Source: Ancylobacter crimeensis (GTDB taxonomy: Bacteria; Pseudomonadota; Alphaproteobacteria; Rhizobiales; Xanthobacteraceae). Taken from it: 64,000 bases of DNA. Below are positions 34,566-43,597 of this stretch, in pieces. Both the position numbers and the translations under genes were made by a program. Below the pieces are notes generated by a model. That model had not been told where the DNA came from. It saw only the letters and a list, made by a program, of their open reading frames with translations, and did no database searches. Positions within the stretch are counted from its first letter, which is position 1; every line of letters begins with the position of its first letter. The DNA lies in contig NZ_JALKCH010000004.1 in assembly GCF_023016805.1 (NCBI RefSeq), positions 124,001 through 188,000 on the forward strand, given 5' to 3'.

Positions 34566-35264
34566 ATGACACCTCTTCTCTCGGCCTCCGGCCTTTCCAA
34601 GACCTTCGTGCTGCATCTGCGCGAAGGCGCACGGCTGCCGGTGGTGGCGCATGCGGCGTTCGAGGTGTTCGCCGGTGAATGCGTGGCGCTGGGCGGCCCG
34701 TCGGGCGCCGGAAAGAGCTCGCTGCTCAAGATGGTCTACGGCAATTACCGCACCGATGCCGGTGCGATCCGGGTGCGCGACGGCGCCGAGACGGTGGATG
34801 TCGCTACCGCCGAGCCGCGCCGGCTGCTGCGCCTGCGGGCAACGACCATCGGCTATGTCAGCCAGTTCCTGCGGGTGATTCCGCGTGTCGGTGCACGCGA
34901 CGTCGTTGCCGAGCCGCTCGTCGTTGACGGGGCGGCACCGGACGAGGCGCGGGAACGGGCCGGTGCGCTGCTCGCCCGGCTCAATCTGCCGGAGCGGCTG
35001 TGGAGCCTGCCGCCCGCCACCTTTTCGGGCGGCGAGCAGCAGCGCGTGAACATCGCGCGCGGGCTCATCGCCCATCGTCCGCTGCTCCTGATGGACGAAC
35101 CGACCGCCTCGCTCGACGCTGCAAATCGAGCGGTGGTGGTGGAGCTGATCGAAGAGAAGAAGCGCGCCGGCGTCGGCATTCTCGGCATCTTCCACGATGC
35201 CGAGGTGCGCGAGGCGGTGTGCGACCGGGTGATCGACGTCACCGCCTTCCAGGCGGCGGCCTGA
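34566..35264 (+). CDS. phnL: PhnL, ABC-type ATPase of the C-P lyase complex
   Basis: A 232-residue ABC ATPase needed with PhnI for formation of the phosphonylated intermediate. Walker A is GPSGAGKSS, the signature is FSGGEQQR, Walker B is LLLMDEPTASLD and the switch is IFHDAEVRE. ATG 34566 is favoured because AAGGCGGG lies seven to eight bases upstream; ATG 34560 is possible. The gap to phnK is 14 bases. Confidence 0.93.
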   Translation: MTPLLSASGLSKTFVLHLREGARLPVVAHAAFEVFAGECVALGGPSGAGKSSLLKMVYGNYRTDAGAIRVRDGAETVDVATAEPRRLLRLRATTIGYVSQFLRVIPRVGARDVVAEPLVVDGAAPDEARERAGALLARLNLPERLWSLPPATFSGGEQQRVNIARGLIAHRPLLLMDEPTASLDAANRAVVVELIEEKKRAGVGILGIFHDAEVREAVCDRVIDVTAFQAAA

Positions 35265-35282
35265 CGGTAAGGAACCAGGGAT

Positions 35283-36431
35283 ATGACCGAAACGGTGTTT
35301 GCCAATGCCAATCTCGTGCTGCCGGACCAGGTGGTGCGAGGGAACGTGGTGGTGCGCGAGGGACGGATCGCCGAGATCGGCGAAGGCACGGCGCCGGCCG
35401 GTGCCGTCGATCTGAAGGGCGACTATCTCATTCCCGGCCTCGTCGAGTTGCACACCGATCATGTCGAGACCCATCTGTTCCCGCGGCCGCGGGTGAAGTG
35501 GAACGCGCTTGCCGCGGTGCTGGCCTATGACGCGCAGATCGCCGCATCCGGCATCACCACCGTGTTCGATTCGCTCCGCGTCTGGCCCGACACCCGCGTC
35601 GTCGGCGTCGACGGCGATGCCGCCGAACTGGCCTCGACCATCAAGGGCGCCGGTCGCGAAGGGCTGCTGCGCGCCGAGCATCTGGTGCATCTGCGCTGCG
35701 AGGTGGCGGCGGACGGGGTGGTGGAGGATGCGCAGGCATTGATGGAGGCCGGTGATGTGCGCCTCATCTCGCTGATGGACCACACGCCGGGCCAGCGGCA
35801 GTTCCTCACCGAGGAGCATTTCCGCAGCTATTACATGAAGAAGAGCGGGATCACCGCCGCCGAGATGGACGTGATCGTGGCGGCGCGGCTGGACGCCCAT
35901 ATCCGCCACGCCCGGCCAAACCGGATGCGTCTCGTCGAGCTCGCCCATGAGCGCGACATCGTGCTGGCGAGCCACGACGATGCCACCGTGGCCCATGTCG
36001 CCGAGGCGCGCGAGGACGGCATCGCCATCGCCGAATTCCCGACCACGCTGGAGGCGGCGCGCGGCTCGCACGAGGTCGGCATCAAGGTGCTGATGGGGGC
36101 GCCCAATGTGGTGCGTGGCGGTTCCCATGCCGGCAACATCGCCGCCGGGATGCTCGCCGAGGCGGGGGTTCTGGATATCCTGTCGTCCGATTATGTGCCT
36201 GCCAGCCTGCTGATGGGTGCCTTCGCGCTGGCGCGGGAAACCGATGGCCGCGCGATGCTGCCGCTGCCGGAGGCGATCCGCCTCGTCACCGCCAACCCGG
36301 CCGAGGCGGTTGGCCTGACGGATCGCGGCCGGCTCGCCACTGGCCTGCGCGCCGATCTGGTGCAGGTCGCGATGGTGGGCGACGTGCCGGCCGTGCGCCG
36401 GGTGTGGCGTTCCGGCGAGCGGGTTTCGTGA
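35283..36431 (+). CDS. phnM: PhnM, alpha-D-ribose 1-methylphosphonate 5-triphosphate diphosphatase
   Basis: A 382-residue amidohydrolase that removes pyrophosphate from the ribose-triphosphate phosphonate before C-P cleavage. Metal ligands are in LVELHTDHVETH, with further His in LMDHTPGQRQF and LASHDDATV and a late ILSSDYVPASLL. AAGGAACCAGGG precedes the ATG. It follows phnL after 18 bases and abuts phnN, in the normal order. Confidence 0.93.
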   Translation: MTETVFANANLVLPDQVVRGNVVVREGRIAEIGEGTAPAGAVDLKGDYLIPGLVELHTDHVETHLFPRPRVKWNALAAVLAYDAQIAASGITTVFDSLRVWPDTRVVGVDGDAAELASTIKGAGREGLLRAEHLVHLRCEVAADGVVEDAQALMEAGDVRLISLMDHTPGQRQFLTEEHFRSYYMKKSGITAAEMDVIVAARLDAHIRHARPNRMRLVELAHERDIVLASHDDATVAHVAEAREDGIAIAEFPTTLEAARGSHEVGIKVLMGAPNVVRGGSHAGNIAAGMLAEAGVLDILSSDYVPASLLMGAFALARETDGRAMLPLPEAIRLVTANPAEAVGLTDRGRLATGLRADLVQVAMVGDVPAVRRVWRSGERVS

Positions 36432-36439
36432 GCGGACCG

Positions 36440-37048
36440 ATGACGAAGTGTGAGGCGGTGGAAAGCGGGACACTCGACGAGGTCCGGTCCGAGGCGGAGA
36501 TAAGGAACGGCACGCTCGTCTTCGTGGTCGGCCCCTCGGGCGCCGGCAAGGACACGCTGTTGAACCATGCGCGCGCGCATTTCGCGCGGCGGCCGGCCGG
36601 CCGATCCGTGGTTTTCGCGCGGCGCCTCATCACCCGGCCCGCCGACGCGACCGAGGACCATTGCGAGATCGGGCCCGATGCCTTCGAGGCGGGCGTCTCG
36701 GGAGATCGCTTCGCCCTGTCTTGGCGCGCCAACGGGCTCGGCTATGCCCTGGGCCCGGAATGTCGGGAATGGCTGGCGGCGGGCCGGGTGGTCGCCGCCA
36801 ATGGTTCGCGCGCCGCCGTGACGCAGGCGGTGGCGCGCTTTGCCGACGTGCGTGTGGTGCTGGTGACCGCGCCGGCCGAGGTGCTGGCGATGCGCCTTGC
36901 CTCGCGCGGGCGGGAAACGGCCGGCGATGTCCTGGCTCGCCTGAAGAGGGCGCCCAGCCTCGATGTGGCTCCGGCATTGACCATCATGAACGACGGCGAG
37001 ATCGCAGCGGCCGGCGAGACGCTGATAGGCTATCTGTCGACGCTGTAA
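36440..37048 (+). CDS. phnN: PhnN, ribose 1,5-bisphosphate phosphokinase
   Basis: Converts ribose 1,5-bisphosphate to PRPP, closing the C-P lyase pathway. The protein has about 202 residues with a guanylate-kinase-like fold: VVGPSGAGKDTLL is the P-loop, ARRLITRP the substrate loop and SWRANGLGYALG a family block. The start may instead be GTG 36428, which overlaps the phnM stop and would add four residues. It is the last gene of the operon. Together with prs at the right edge, two PRPP-forming genes lie in this window. Confidence 0.9.
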   Translation: MTKCEAVESGTLDEVRSEAEIRNGTLVFVVGPSGAGKDTLLNHARAHFARRPAGRSVVFARRLITRPADATEDHCEIGPDAFEAGVSGDRFALSWRANGLGYALGPECREWLAAGRVVAANGSRAAVTQAVARFADVRVVLVTAPAEVLAMRLASRGRETAGDVLARLKRAPSLDVAPALTIMNDGEIAAAGETLIGYLSTL

Positions 37049-37078
37049 GCGCCGGTGCGGCGTCGTTCATCCGGCCGA

Positions 37079-37354
37079 TCATTGCCGATATTGCTGGATC
37101 CGCGTCGTGCGCAGGCCGGCGAGGCCGTGGCGGTCGATCGAGGCCTGCCAGGACAGGAATTCCTCGGTGGTCAATGTATAGCGCCGGCAGGCCTCTTCGA
37201 GGCTCAGAAGACCGCCGCGCACGGCTGCGACCACCTCGGCCTTGCGCCGGATCACCCAGCGCTTGGTCTCCGGCGGAGGCAGGTCGGCAATGGTCAGCGG
37301 ACTTCCATCCGGCCCGATCACATATTTGACCCTCGGGCGATAGGGTTCGGTCAT
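37079..37354 (-). CDS. sciP: SciP, CtrA inhibitory protein (DUF1153)
   Basis: A 91-residue helix-turn-helix protein almost certainly orthologous to Caulobacter SciP, which binds CtrA and blocks its transcriptional activation in G1 cells. The core reads YRPRVKYVIGPDGSPLTIAD, then LPPPETKRWVIRRKAEVVAAV and SLEEACRRYTLTTEEFLSWQ, nearly invariant in alphaproteobacteria. The start at 37354 matches the family N-terminus; ATG 37378 is upstream. It converges on phnN with a 30-base gap. A GANTC methylation site lies upstream. Confidence 0.93.
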   Translation of the reverse strand: MTEPYRPRVKYVIGPDGSPLTIADLPPPETKRWVIRRKAEVVAAVRGGLLSLEEACRRYTLTTEEFLSWQASIDRHGLAGLRTTRIQQYRQ

Positions 37355-37692
37355 GGTACGCTCACTCGGGATACCCAATGGAGGTAACCCTACACATCGA
37401 GCATGAAGATTTCCCTAAGCGAATCACGGTGTTGCGCGTGGTTTCTCTGTTAAGATCCGAGAAACTTTTCGCAGCGACACCACTACCGGGAAACCATCGA
37501 TGCCCGAGCCTTCCGCTGGCTCGCCCGTGCCTGTCGCGGGCGAGAGCTGCGGCAGCAATGGATGTGCGGATGCTTGCGTCCCGTACGAGGGGTGCCTAAA
37601 ACCGGCCATTGCACCTATATTGGCTTTTCGACCCCGCCCTGCGGCACCACGCCGTCTCCAGCCTGCGCGCTGCGCAACGTGATGACCCGCCG
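37355..37692. promoter_or_regulatory. Divergent region between sciP and mnmA
   Basis: 338 bases with no other supported gene. GAATC at 37421-37425 is a GANTC site for the CcrM methylase, 67 bases upstream of the sciP start. TTAAG at 37450-37454 could be a half CtrA box, but the second half seven bases on is not matched. Nothing else stands out. Confidence 0.4.
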
Positions 37693-38880
37693 ATGATCCG
37701 TCTCGACGACAGCGACCGTGACCCGTGCCAGACCCGTGTGGTCGTGGCCATGTCGGGCGGCGTCGATTCCTCTGTGGTCGCGGCGCTCTATGCCAAGGCA
37801 GGCTATGAGGTGATCGGGGTCACCCTGCAGCTCTACGATCATGGCGAGGCGATGCATCATCGTCCCGGCGCCTGCTGCGCGGGGCAGGACATCTACGACG
37901 CCCGCACCGTGTGCGAGCGGCTGGGCATCCCTCATTACGTGTTGGATTACGAGAGCCGCTTCCGCCACGAGGTGATCGAGCGCTTCGCGGACAGCTATGC
38001 CTCGGGCGAGACACCCATTCCGTGCGTCGAGTGCAACCGCACCATCAAGTTCCGCGATCTGCTGGAGACGGCGCGCGATCTGGGGGCCGATCTGTTCGCG
38101 ACCGGCCACTACGTCACCAGCCGGGCGCTGCCGGGCGGCGGGCGTGGGCTGTTCCGTCCCGAGGACGAGAACCGCGACCAGAGCTATTTCCTCTATGCCA
38201 CCACGCCCGAGCAGATCGAGATGCTGCGCTTTCCGCTTGGCGAGACCACCAAGCCGGAGGTGCGTGCGCTGGCCGAGCAGTTCGGTCTGAAGGTGGCCGA
38301 CAAGCCGGACAGTCAGGATATCTGCTTCGTACCCACGGGACGCTATACTGACATTGTCGAAAGGCTGCGTCCCGAGGCCGCCGAGCCGGGGGAGATCGTG
38401 CATCTCGACGGGCGGGTGCTGGGCCAGCATTCCGGGGTGATGCGCTACACGATCGGGCAGCGGAAGGGGCTGGGCATTGCCGCCTCGGAGCCGCTCTATG
38501 TGGTGGGCATCGACGCGCGCCAGCGCCGCGTGGTGGTGGGCCCGCGCACGGCGCTCGGCATCACCGTGGTGCGGGTCGACGCGATCAACTGGCTGGGCGA
38601 CGAGCCGCTTGCCGAGGCGACCGAGGCCGGACGCGAGATCTTCGTGAAGGTGCGCTCCACCCGCGCGCCGGTTGCCGGCCATCTGGCGTGGGAACCGGAC
38701 GGAGCGATCGCGGTTCATCTTCTTGCCGCTGAGGAAGGCGTCGCTCCGGGGCAGGCCTGCGTTTTCTACGCGGATGGCGGGGCGCATGCGCGCCTGCTTG
38801 GGGGCGGGGTCATCCGTCGCGGAAAAGGCGCCTTCACGCCGCTGACACGGGACAGCACAATGATGGCGTCCGTTCCGTAG
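37693..38880 (+). CDS. mnmA: MnmA, tRNA 2-thiouridylase
   Basis: A 395-residue PP-loop enzyme that thiolates U34 of Lys, Glu and Gln tRNAs. The P-loop is [11 protein letters not shown], with [12 protein letters not shown] and the redox Cys pair C111 (IPCVECN) and C211 (SQDICFVP). The C-terminal half has the barrel blocks [11 protein letters not shown] and VVGPR. The start at ATG 37693 gives the family N-terminus; the upstream open frame is not conserved. The ribosome-binding site is weak. Probably alone or with pmtA. Confidence 0.92.
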   Translation: MIRLDDSDRDPCQTRVVVAMSGGVDSSVVAALYAKAGYEVIGVTLQLYDHGEAMHHRPGACCAGQDIYDARTVCERLGIPHYVLDYESRFRHEVIERFADSYASGETPIPCVECNRTIKFRDLLETARDLGADLFATGHYVTSRALPGGGRGLFRPEDENRDQSYFLYATTPEQIEMLRFPLGETTKPEVRALAEQFGLKVADKPDSQDICFVPTGRYTDIVERLRPEAAEPGEIVHLDGRVLGQHSGVMRYTIGQRKGLGIAASEPLYVVGIDARQRRVVVGPRTALGITVVRVDAINWLGDEPLAEATEAGREIFVKVRSTRAPVAGHLAWEPDGAIAVHLLAAEEGVAPGQACVFYADGGAHARLLGGGVIRRGKGAFTPLTRDSTMMASVP

Positions 38881-38925
38881 ATTCGCTCGTGCCAGCGTGC
38901 CAAGGGCCGCGTTCCAGGGGGAAAG

Positions 38926-39612
38926 ATGTCGACCGATCTCGACCGCAGCACCGTCGAAGAGGCCTATGCGCGCTGGGCGCCCATCTATGATGTCGTTTTC
39001 GGCGCGGTGTTCGAGCCGGGCCGCAGAATGGCGATGGCCCAGGCGGAGAAGATCGGCGGCCGCATCCTCGAATTCGGCGTGGGCACCGGCATCGCCCTAC
39101 CGCATTACCGCCGCACCAATCGGGTCGTCGGCGTCGATATCTCCGAACCCATGCTGCAGAAGGCGCGCGAGCGGGTGGAGAAGGAAAGGCTCGATCATGT
39201 CGAAGGCCTTTGCCTCATGGATGGCGCGCAGATGGGGTTTGCCGACGCCTCCTTCGACATCGCCATCGCGCAGTTCGTGATCACCGTGGTGCCGCAGCCC
39301 GAGGAGACGCTGGACGAACTCGCGCGCGTGCTGCGGCCGGGCGGCGAGATCATCCTGGTGAACCATCTCGGTGCCGAGGACGGGGTGCGCGCCTCTTTCG
39401 AGCGCTGGTTCGCCCGCCGGGCCCGAAAGCTCGGCTGGCGCCCCGAATTCCAGCTCGCCCGCCTGCGGGACTGGGCCCTGAAGAACGGCACGGTCGAGAT
39501 GGTGACCCCGCGCAATGTGGCGCTGGGCATGTACACCATGGTGCGCTTCCGCAAACTGGACGTGACCTGCGCGGCGGGCGGCTCCGTCGAACGCGTTGCT
39601 CTGGCCGGCTGA
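38926..39612 (+). CDS. pmtA: PmtA-like phospholipid N-methyltransferase
   Basis: A 228-residue class I SAM methyltransferase. The SAM-binding motif is RILEFGVGTGIALPHY and the acidic loop is VVGVDISEPML. The N-terminal YARWAPIYDVVFGAVFEPGR and the late PRNVALGMYTMVRFRK are typical of the PmtA group, which converts phosphatidylethanolamine to phosphatidylcholine in Rhizobiales. No membrane helix is expected, since PmtA binds membranes peripherally. AGGGGGAAAG precedes the ATG. Ubiquinone methyltransferase is the main alternative. Confidence 0.75.
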   Translation: MSTDLDRSTVEEAYARWAPIYDVVFGAVFEPGRRMAMAQAEKIGGRILEFGVGTGIALPHYRRTNRVVGVDISEPMLQKARERVEKERLDHVEGLCLMDGAQMGFADASFDIAIAQFVITVVPQPEETLDELARVLRPGGEIILVNHLGAEDGVRASFERWFARRARKLGWRPEFQLARLRDWALKNGTVEMVTPRNVALGMYTMVRFRKLDVTCAAGGSVERVALAG

Positions 39613-39621
39613 GGCGCGTTC

Positions 39622-40590
39622 CTAGATCCATCCCAGTTGCGGACCCACCGGCACGATGCCGGTTGGGTTGATGGTCTTGTGGCTCTCGTAATAGTGCCGC
39701 TTGATGTGGGTGATGTTCACCGTCTCGCGCACGCCCGGAACGTCCAGCAAGCGGCGGAAATAAGCGTAGAGGTTCGGATAATCCGCGATGCGGCGGATGT
39801 TGCACTTGAAATGTCCGACATAGACCGGGTCGAACCGCACCAGCGTGGTGAACAACCGCCAGTCCGCCTCCGTCAATCGGTTGCCGACGAGGGTGGAGGC
39901 GCCGCCAAGCAGGGCGTCGAGCTGGTCCAGTTTGGCGAAGAGCGCGGTGACGGCGGTTTCATAGGCCGCCTGCCGGGTCGCGAAGCCGGCCTTGTAGACG
40001 CCATTGTTCACCGCGTCGTACACGCCCGCATTCATCGCGTCGATGTCCGGGAGCAGGTCTGCGGGACAATAGTCCTCCTTCGCGTCGGTGAAGGCGTCGA
40101 AGGCGCTGTTGAACATGCGGATGATCTCCGCCGATTCATTGCTCACGATGGTGCGGCGTGAGCGATCCCACAGCACCGGGACGGTGACACGACCGGAATA
40201 ATGCGGGTCGGCCTCCAGATACACCTCGTAGAGCCGCTGCTTGCCGAGCACCTCGTCGCGCGTCGCGCCGGGCGAGAGGCCGCCCGCGCCGTCATGAAAC
40301 ACCCAGCCTTCCTCGCCCATATGCGGATCGACGATGGAGACGGAGATCACGTCCTCCAGCTTCTTGAGCTTGCGGAAGATGAGGGTGCGGTGCGCCCATG
40401 GGCAGGCCAGCGAGACATAGAGGTGATAGCGCCCAGTCTCGGCCGGGAAACCGCCTTCGCCGGAGGGGCCGGGGCTGCCATCGGCTGTCACCCAGTTGCG
40501 GAAGCGGGTGACGGTGCGCTCGAACCGCCCCCCGGTCTTGCTGGTGTCGTACCATTGATCCGACCATTTGCCGTCGACCAGAAGACCCAT
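39622..40590 (-). CDS. yqjG: Glutathionyl-hydroquinone reductase (YqjG/ECM4 family)
   Basis: A 322-residue Xi-class glutathione transferase that reduces glutathionyl-hydroquinones. The catalytic Cys is in LACPWAHRT (C63), and the family-specific VPVLWDRSRRTIVSNESAEIIRM block follows in two parts (VPVLWDRS, IVSNESAEIIRM). The C-terminal helical domain has EADWRLFTTLVRFDPVYVGHF (DWRLFTTLVRFDPVYVGHF). AAGGAGCAGG lies before the ATG. It converges on pmtA with nine bases between. Confidence 0.88.
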   Translation of the reverse strand: MGLLVDGKWSDQWYDTSKTGGRFERTVTRFRNWVTADGSPGPSGEGGFPAETGRYHLYVSLACPWAHRTLIFRKLKKLEDVISVSIVDPHMGEEGWVFHDGAGGLSPGATRDEVLGKQRLYEVYLEADPHYSGRVTVPVLWDRSRRTIVSNESAEIIRMFNSAFDAFTDAKEDYCPADLLPDIDAMNAGVYDAVNNGVYKAGFATRQAAYETAVTALFAKLDQLDALLGGASTLVGNRLTEADWRLFTTLVRFDPVYVGHFKCNIRRIADYPNLYAYFRRLLDVPGVRETVNITHIKRHYYESHKTINPTGIVPVGPQLGWI

Positions 40591-40943
40591 CGTCCTGCTC
40601 CTTCGCTGTGATGCCGGACCATAACGCGGCAGGTGGCGGTGCGATGCCCCCGATCATGTGCGGCGGCGAAGGATCGGTCTTGCAGGACTGCAGGAAGGCG
40701 CCGTGGGGTGCCGACGAACTCTCGACGGCGGCGATGGCCTGTGCTATCCGGCCGGACCTTCGAGGAACCGATCGGTCATGAGCTTCCGGCGCTGCCAGCG
40801 ACGACGAGACGAACGAGCCCGCGTTTTCGCGCGCGCCGTGCCGTTCGCCCGCGCCTGAGCTTCGCCCCTCGAAGCGTCGCGGCCGGGCGCGTCCTGCCGG
40901 CATCCGGAGAGATGCCGTTGCCCGACCTGCTCCCGAGTGTTCC
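40591..40943 (+). other. Intergenic region with no feature seen
   Basis: 353 bases between the divergent starts of the hydroquinone reductase and the GNAT gene. Several open frames cross it but all have Arg/Pro-rich translations without a ribosome-binding site. I found no clear promoter, hairpin or repeat. Confidence 0.5.
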
Positions 40944-41459
40944 ATGACCGACCTGTCCATCACCCTCCTGCCCGAAAGCCCTGCGAACGACGCCGCCATC
41001 GAACGGCTGGTCGATCGCACCTTCGGACCCGGCCGCTTCGCCCGGACCGCCTACCGGCTGAGGGAGAACAACCCGCACCGGCGCGACCTCTCCTTCACCG
41101 CCTTCATCGGCACCATGCTGGTGGGTTCGGTGCGGCTGACGCCCATCCTGATCGGCACCGAACCGGCGCTGCTGCTCGGCCCACTCACGGTGGAGCCGCC
41201 CTTCCGTTCCCACGGCATTGGCCGGCGGCTGGTCGAGCGCTCGCTGGAAGCGGCGAAGGCGGCCGGTGCGAGCCTCGTGCTGCTGGTGGGCGACGAACCC
41301 TATTACGGCCGGATGGGCTTCCGCCATGTCGGTCGCGGCAAGGTTACGCTGCCGGGCCCGGTCGATCCCCGGCGGGTGTTACTGTGCACGCTGGACGGTC
41401 GCGATCCGGCCAGCGTCGAAGGCATGGTCGCACCCACCCGTGCGGTCGAAGCTGCCTGA
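40944..41459 (+). CDS. GNAT-family N-acetyltransferase
   Basis: A 171-residue acetyltransferase with the GNAT fold. The acetyl-CoA pyrophosphate loop is FRSHGIGRRLVERSLEAA, preceded by LLLGPLTVEPP and followed by VLLVGDEPYYGRMGFRHV, the YhbS-type arrangement. Substrate unknown. The ribosome-binding site is weak (GAG eight bases away). Monocistronic by position, converging on a membrane-protein operon. Confidence 0.82.
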   Translation: MTDLSITLLPESPANDAAIERLVDRTFGPGRFARTAYRLRENNPHRRDLSFTAFIGTMLVGSVRLTPILIGTEPALLLGPLTVEPPFRSHGIGRRLVERSLEAAKAAGASLVLLVGDEPYYGRMGFRHVGRGKVTLPGPVDPRRVLLCTLDGRDPASVEGMVAPTRAVEAA

Positions 41460-41490
41460 GCCGCATAGCCGGATCTGGCCGGGGTGGGCC

Positions 41491-43557
41491 TCACCGCCCC
41501 TCGCGTGCCCACGCCGCTGCAATGCCCGCCATCAGGATGAGCAGGCCCGACAGTCCGGCGAAGAGGGGAAACAGGCCAAGCCCGCGCACGACCGAAACGT
41601 CGCGCATCGCAAGCCCCATCCAGTCCTCGCCGGCATAGCGATCGCCGGAACGCACCGCGACCACGCGCGGCACGCCGCCGGTCATGTCCGCCATCCGCCA
41701 GACCCCGCCATGGGTGGCGGCTGCGATGGGTGACAGCGTTTCCGCGGTGCTGGTGACCTCGGCGAACTCCTTGGGGTTCAGCGGGCCGACATTGACCAGC
41801 GCCGAGAGCTTGCCGTCGGTCGCGCGCCACAGCCCGAGTCCATCGGCGGGAAAGGAGGCGCGGAAGATGCCGGGGCCGTCCGGCTGGAGCGTCATCGTCC
41901 GGATCTGGCCAGTCGGCGTGGTGACGGTGACGGGCGCGACGCTGTCGCCCATGGTCTGGCGCTCGATCACGAGGTCGGGCCCGCGTGCCACCAGCGTGAG
42001 GCGTTCTTCCTCCAGCTCCGGCTCCTTCATCAGCCAGTGCGAGAGCCGGCGGAGCAGGTCGATATAGGGCCCTCCGCCCTCATAGCCGCGCGCCCAGAGC
42101 CAGAAATGATCGGAGAGCAGCAGCGCGACCCGACCCTGCTCGACCTGGTTCAGCAGCAGCACCGGGCGGTTGCCGGGCCCGTCCAGCACGCTGGTTCCCT
42201 TGGCATTCACGGTGTCGACCACGCGAAAGAACGGGCTCCAGCGCGGCGGGTTCTGGTCCGAGCCCGGAAGGTCGCGCGTGACCGGATGGCGGCGGCCGGC
42301 ATCGGTGAGATGGGCGCGATAGGGCTCTTCCGTCATGTGGCCCGTCGGCTCGGCGGGCAAGATGGATTCCAGCGGGGTCTGATAGATCGAACCGTCCGAG
42401 ATGTAATCCGTGCCAGCCGCGACCAGAACGGCGCCGCCCTCGCGAACATAGCGCACGATGTTGTCGAAATAGATCATCGGCAGCACGCCCTGCTGAGCGT
42501 AACGGTCGAAGATGATGAGATCGAAATCCTTGATCTTCTGCTGGAACAGCTCGCGCGTCGGGAAGGCGATCAGCGAGAGTTCGTTGATCGGGGTGCCGTC
42601 CTGCTTTTCCGGCGGACGCAGGATGGTGAAGTGCACAAGGTCGACATTGGCGTCGGATTTCAGGAGGTTGCGCCAGGTTCGCTCGCCGACATGGGGCTCG
42701 CCCGAAACCAGCAGCACGCGCAGCTTGTCGCGCACGCCGTCGATGGACAGTGCGGCGCGGTTGTTCACCGGCGTCAGCTCCCCCTCGAGCCCGGCCGCCT
42801 CGATCTCCACGATGTTGCTGCCGGCATGGGTGATCGGTATCTGCACCTCGGCCGGCTGGCCGGCGGTGACGGTCGCCTGCGCCACCACCTCGCCGTCGCG
42901 CCGTACCGTAACGGGAACCTGCGCCTGCGCCGGCGCGCCCTCGTCCACCACCTTGTAGCCGACCGTCTGGCTCTGCCCGACAATGCCGAAGCGCGGCGTC
43001 GATGTCAGGGCGACGCGCCGGTCGCGCTCGCCGGCATGACCGGAGATGATGGCGTGCACCGGCGCCTTGAAGCCGAGCGCGGCAGCGGTGGCGGGAATGT
43101 CGTGCACCCGCCCGTCGGTCAGAAAGATCGCACCCGCCACACGCTCGGGCGGCACGTCCGCGAGACCGGCATTCAGTGCGGTGAAGAGGCGGGTGCCGTC
43201 GACATCGCCCGCACCGCTGCCGGCCTCGATCCAGCGCACCTCGGCGCCGGGCAGGCGGGCAAGGCGTTCCTTCAGCTCGGCGCGTGCCGCCTCTGTCATG
43301 GCGGTCCGGTCGCCGAAATCCTGGCTCGCGCTCTTGTCCACGACTACGGCGACCACGGTGGACAGCGGCTCGCGCTCCTCGCGGGTGAGCGAGGGATTGG
43401 CGAGTGCCAGCACTGCGAGCAACAGGGCCAGTCCGCGCAGCAGCGCGCCTCGGCTGCGGCCGAGCAGGAGCAGGGCGGTGAGCACGAGCGCGACCGCAAC
43501 GGCGGCTGCCAGCCAGGGCAGGGGGATCAGCGGATCGAAGCCGAGTCCGAGATTCAT
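41491..43557 (-). CDS. Large membrane protein with vWA-like and glutamine-amidotransferase-like regions
   Basis: A 688-residue protein. Two N-terminal helices (PWLAAAVAVALVLTALLLL, LALLLAVLALANPSL) precede a VVAVVVDKSASQDF segment resembling a von Willebrand A metal site, a beta-sandwich stretch, and a class I amidotransferase-like domain (LLVSGEPHVGERTWRNLL, LIIFDRYAQQGV) that seems to lack the catalytic Cys. A final helix (GLFPLFAGLSGLLILMAGIA) anchors the C-terminus. It is the last gene of the MoxR-DUF58-DUF4159 operon and is commonly found there. Its function is unknown; cell-envelope chaperoning with the MoxR ATPase is an inference. Confidence 0.75.
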   Translation of the reverse strand: MNLGLGFDPLIPLPWLAAAVAVALVLTALLLLGRSRGALLRGLALLLAVLALANPSLTREEREPLSTVVAVVVDKSASQDFGDRTAMTEAARAELKERLARLPGAEVRWIEAGSGAGDVDGTRLFTALNAGLADVPPERVAGAIFLTDGRVHDIPATAAALGFKAPVHAIISGHAGERDRRVALTSTPRFGIVGQSQTVGYKVVDEGAPAQAQVPVTVRRDGEVVAQATVTAGQPAEVQIPITHAGSNIVEIEAAGLEGELTPVNNRAALSIDGVRDKLRVLLVSGEPHVGERTWRNLLKSDANVDLVHFTILRPPEKQDGTPINELSLIAFPTRELFQQKIKDFDLIIFDRYAQQGVLPMIYFDNIVRYVREGGAVLVAAGTDYISDGSIYQTPLESILPAEPTGHMTEEPYRAHLTDAGRRHPVTRDLPGSDQNPPRWSPFFRVVDTVNAKGTSVLDGPGNRPVLLLNQVEQGRVALLLSDHFWLWARGYEGGGPYIDLLRRLSHWLMKEPELEEERLTLVARGPDLVIERQTMGDSVAPVTVTTPTGQIRTMTLQPDGPGIFRASFPADGLGLWRATDGKLSALVNVGPLNPKEFAEVTSTAETLSPIAAATHGGVWRMADMTGGVPRVVAVRSGDRYAGEDWMGLAMRDVSVVRGLGLFPLFAGLSGLLILMAGIAAAWAREGR

Positions 43558-43597
43558 CGTCCGCCTTTCTCAGGTCGGCACGAGATGGGCAGGTTCC

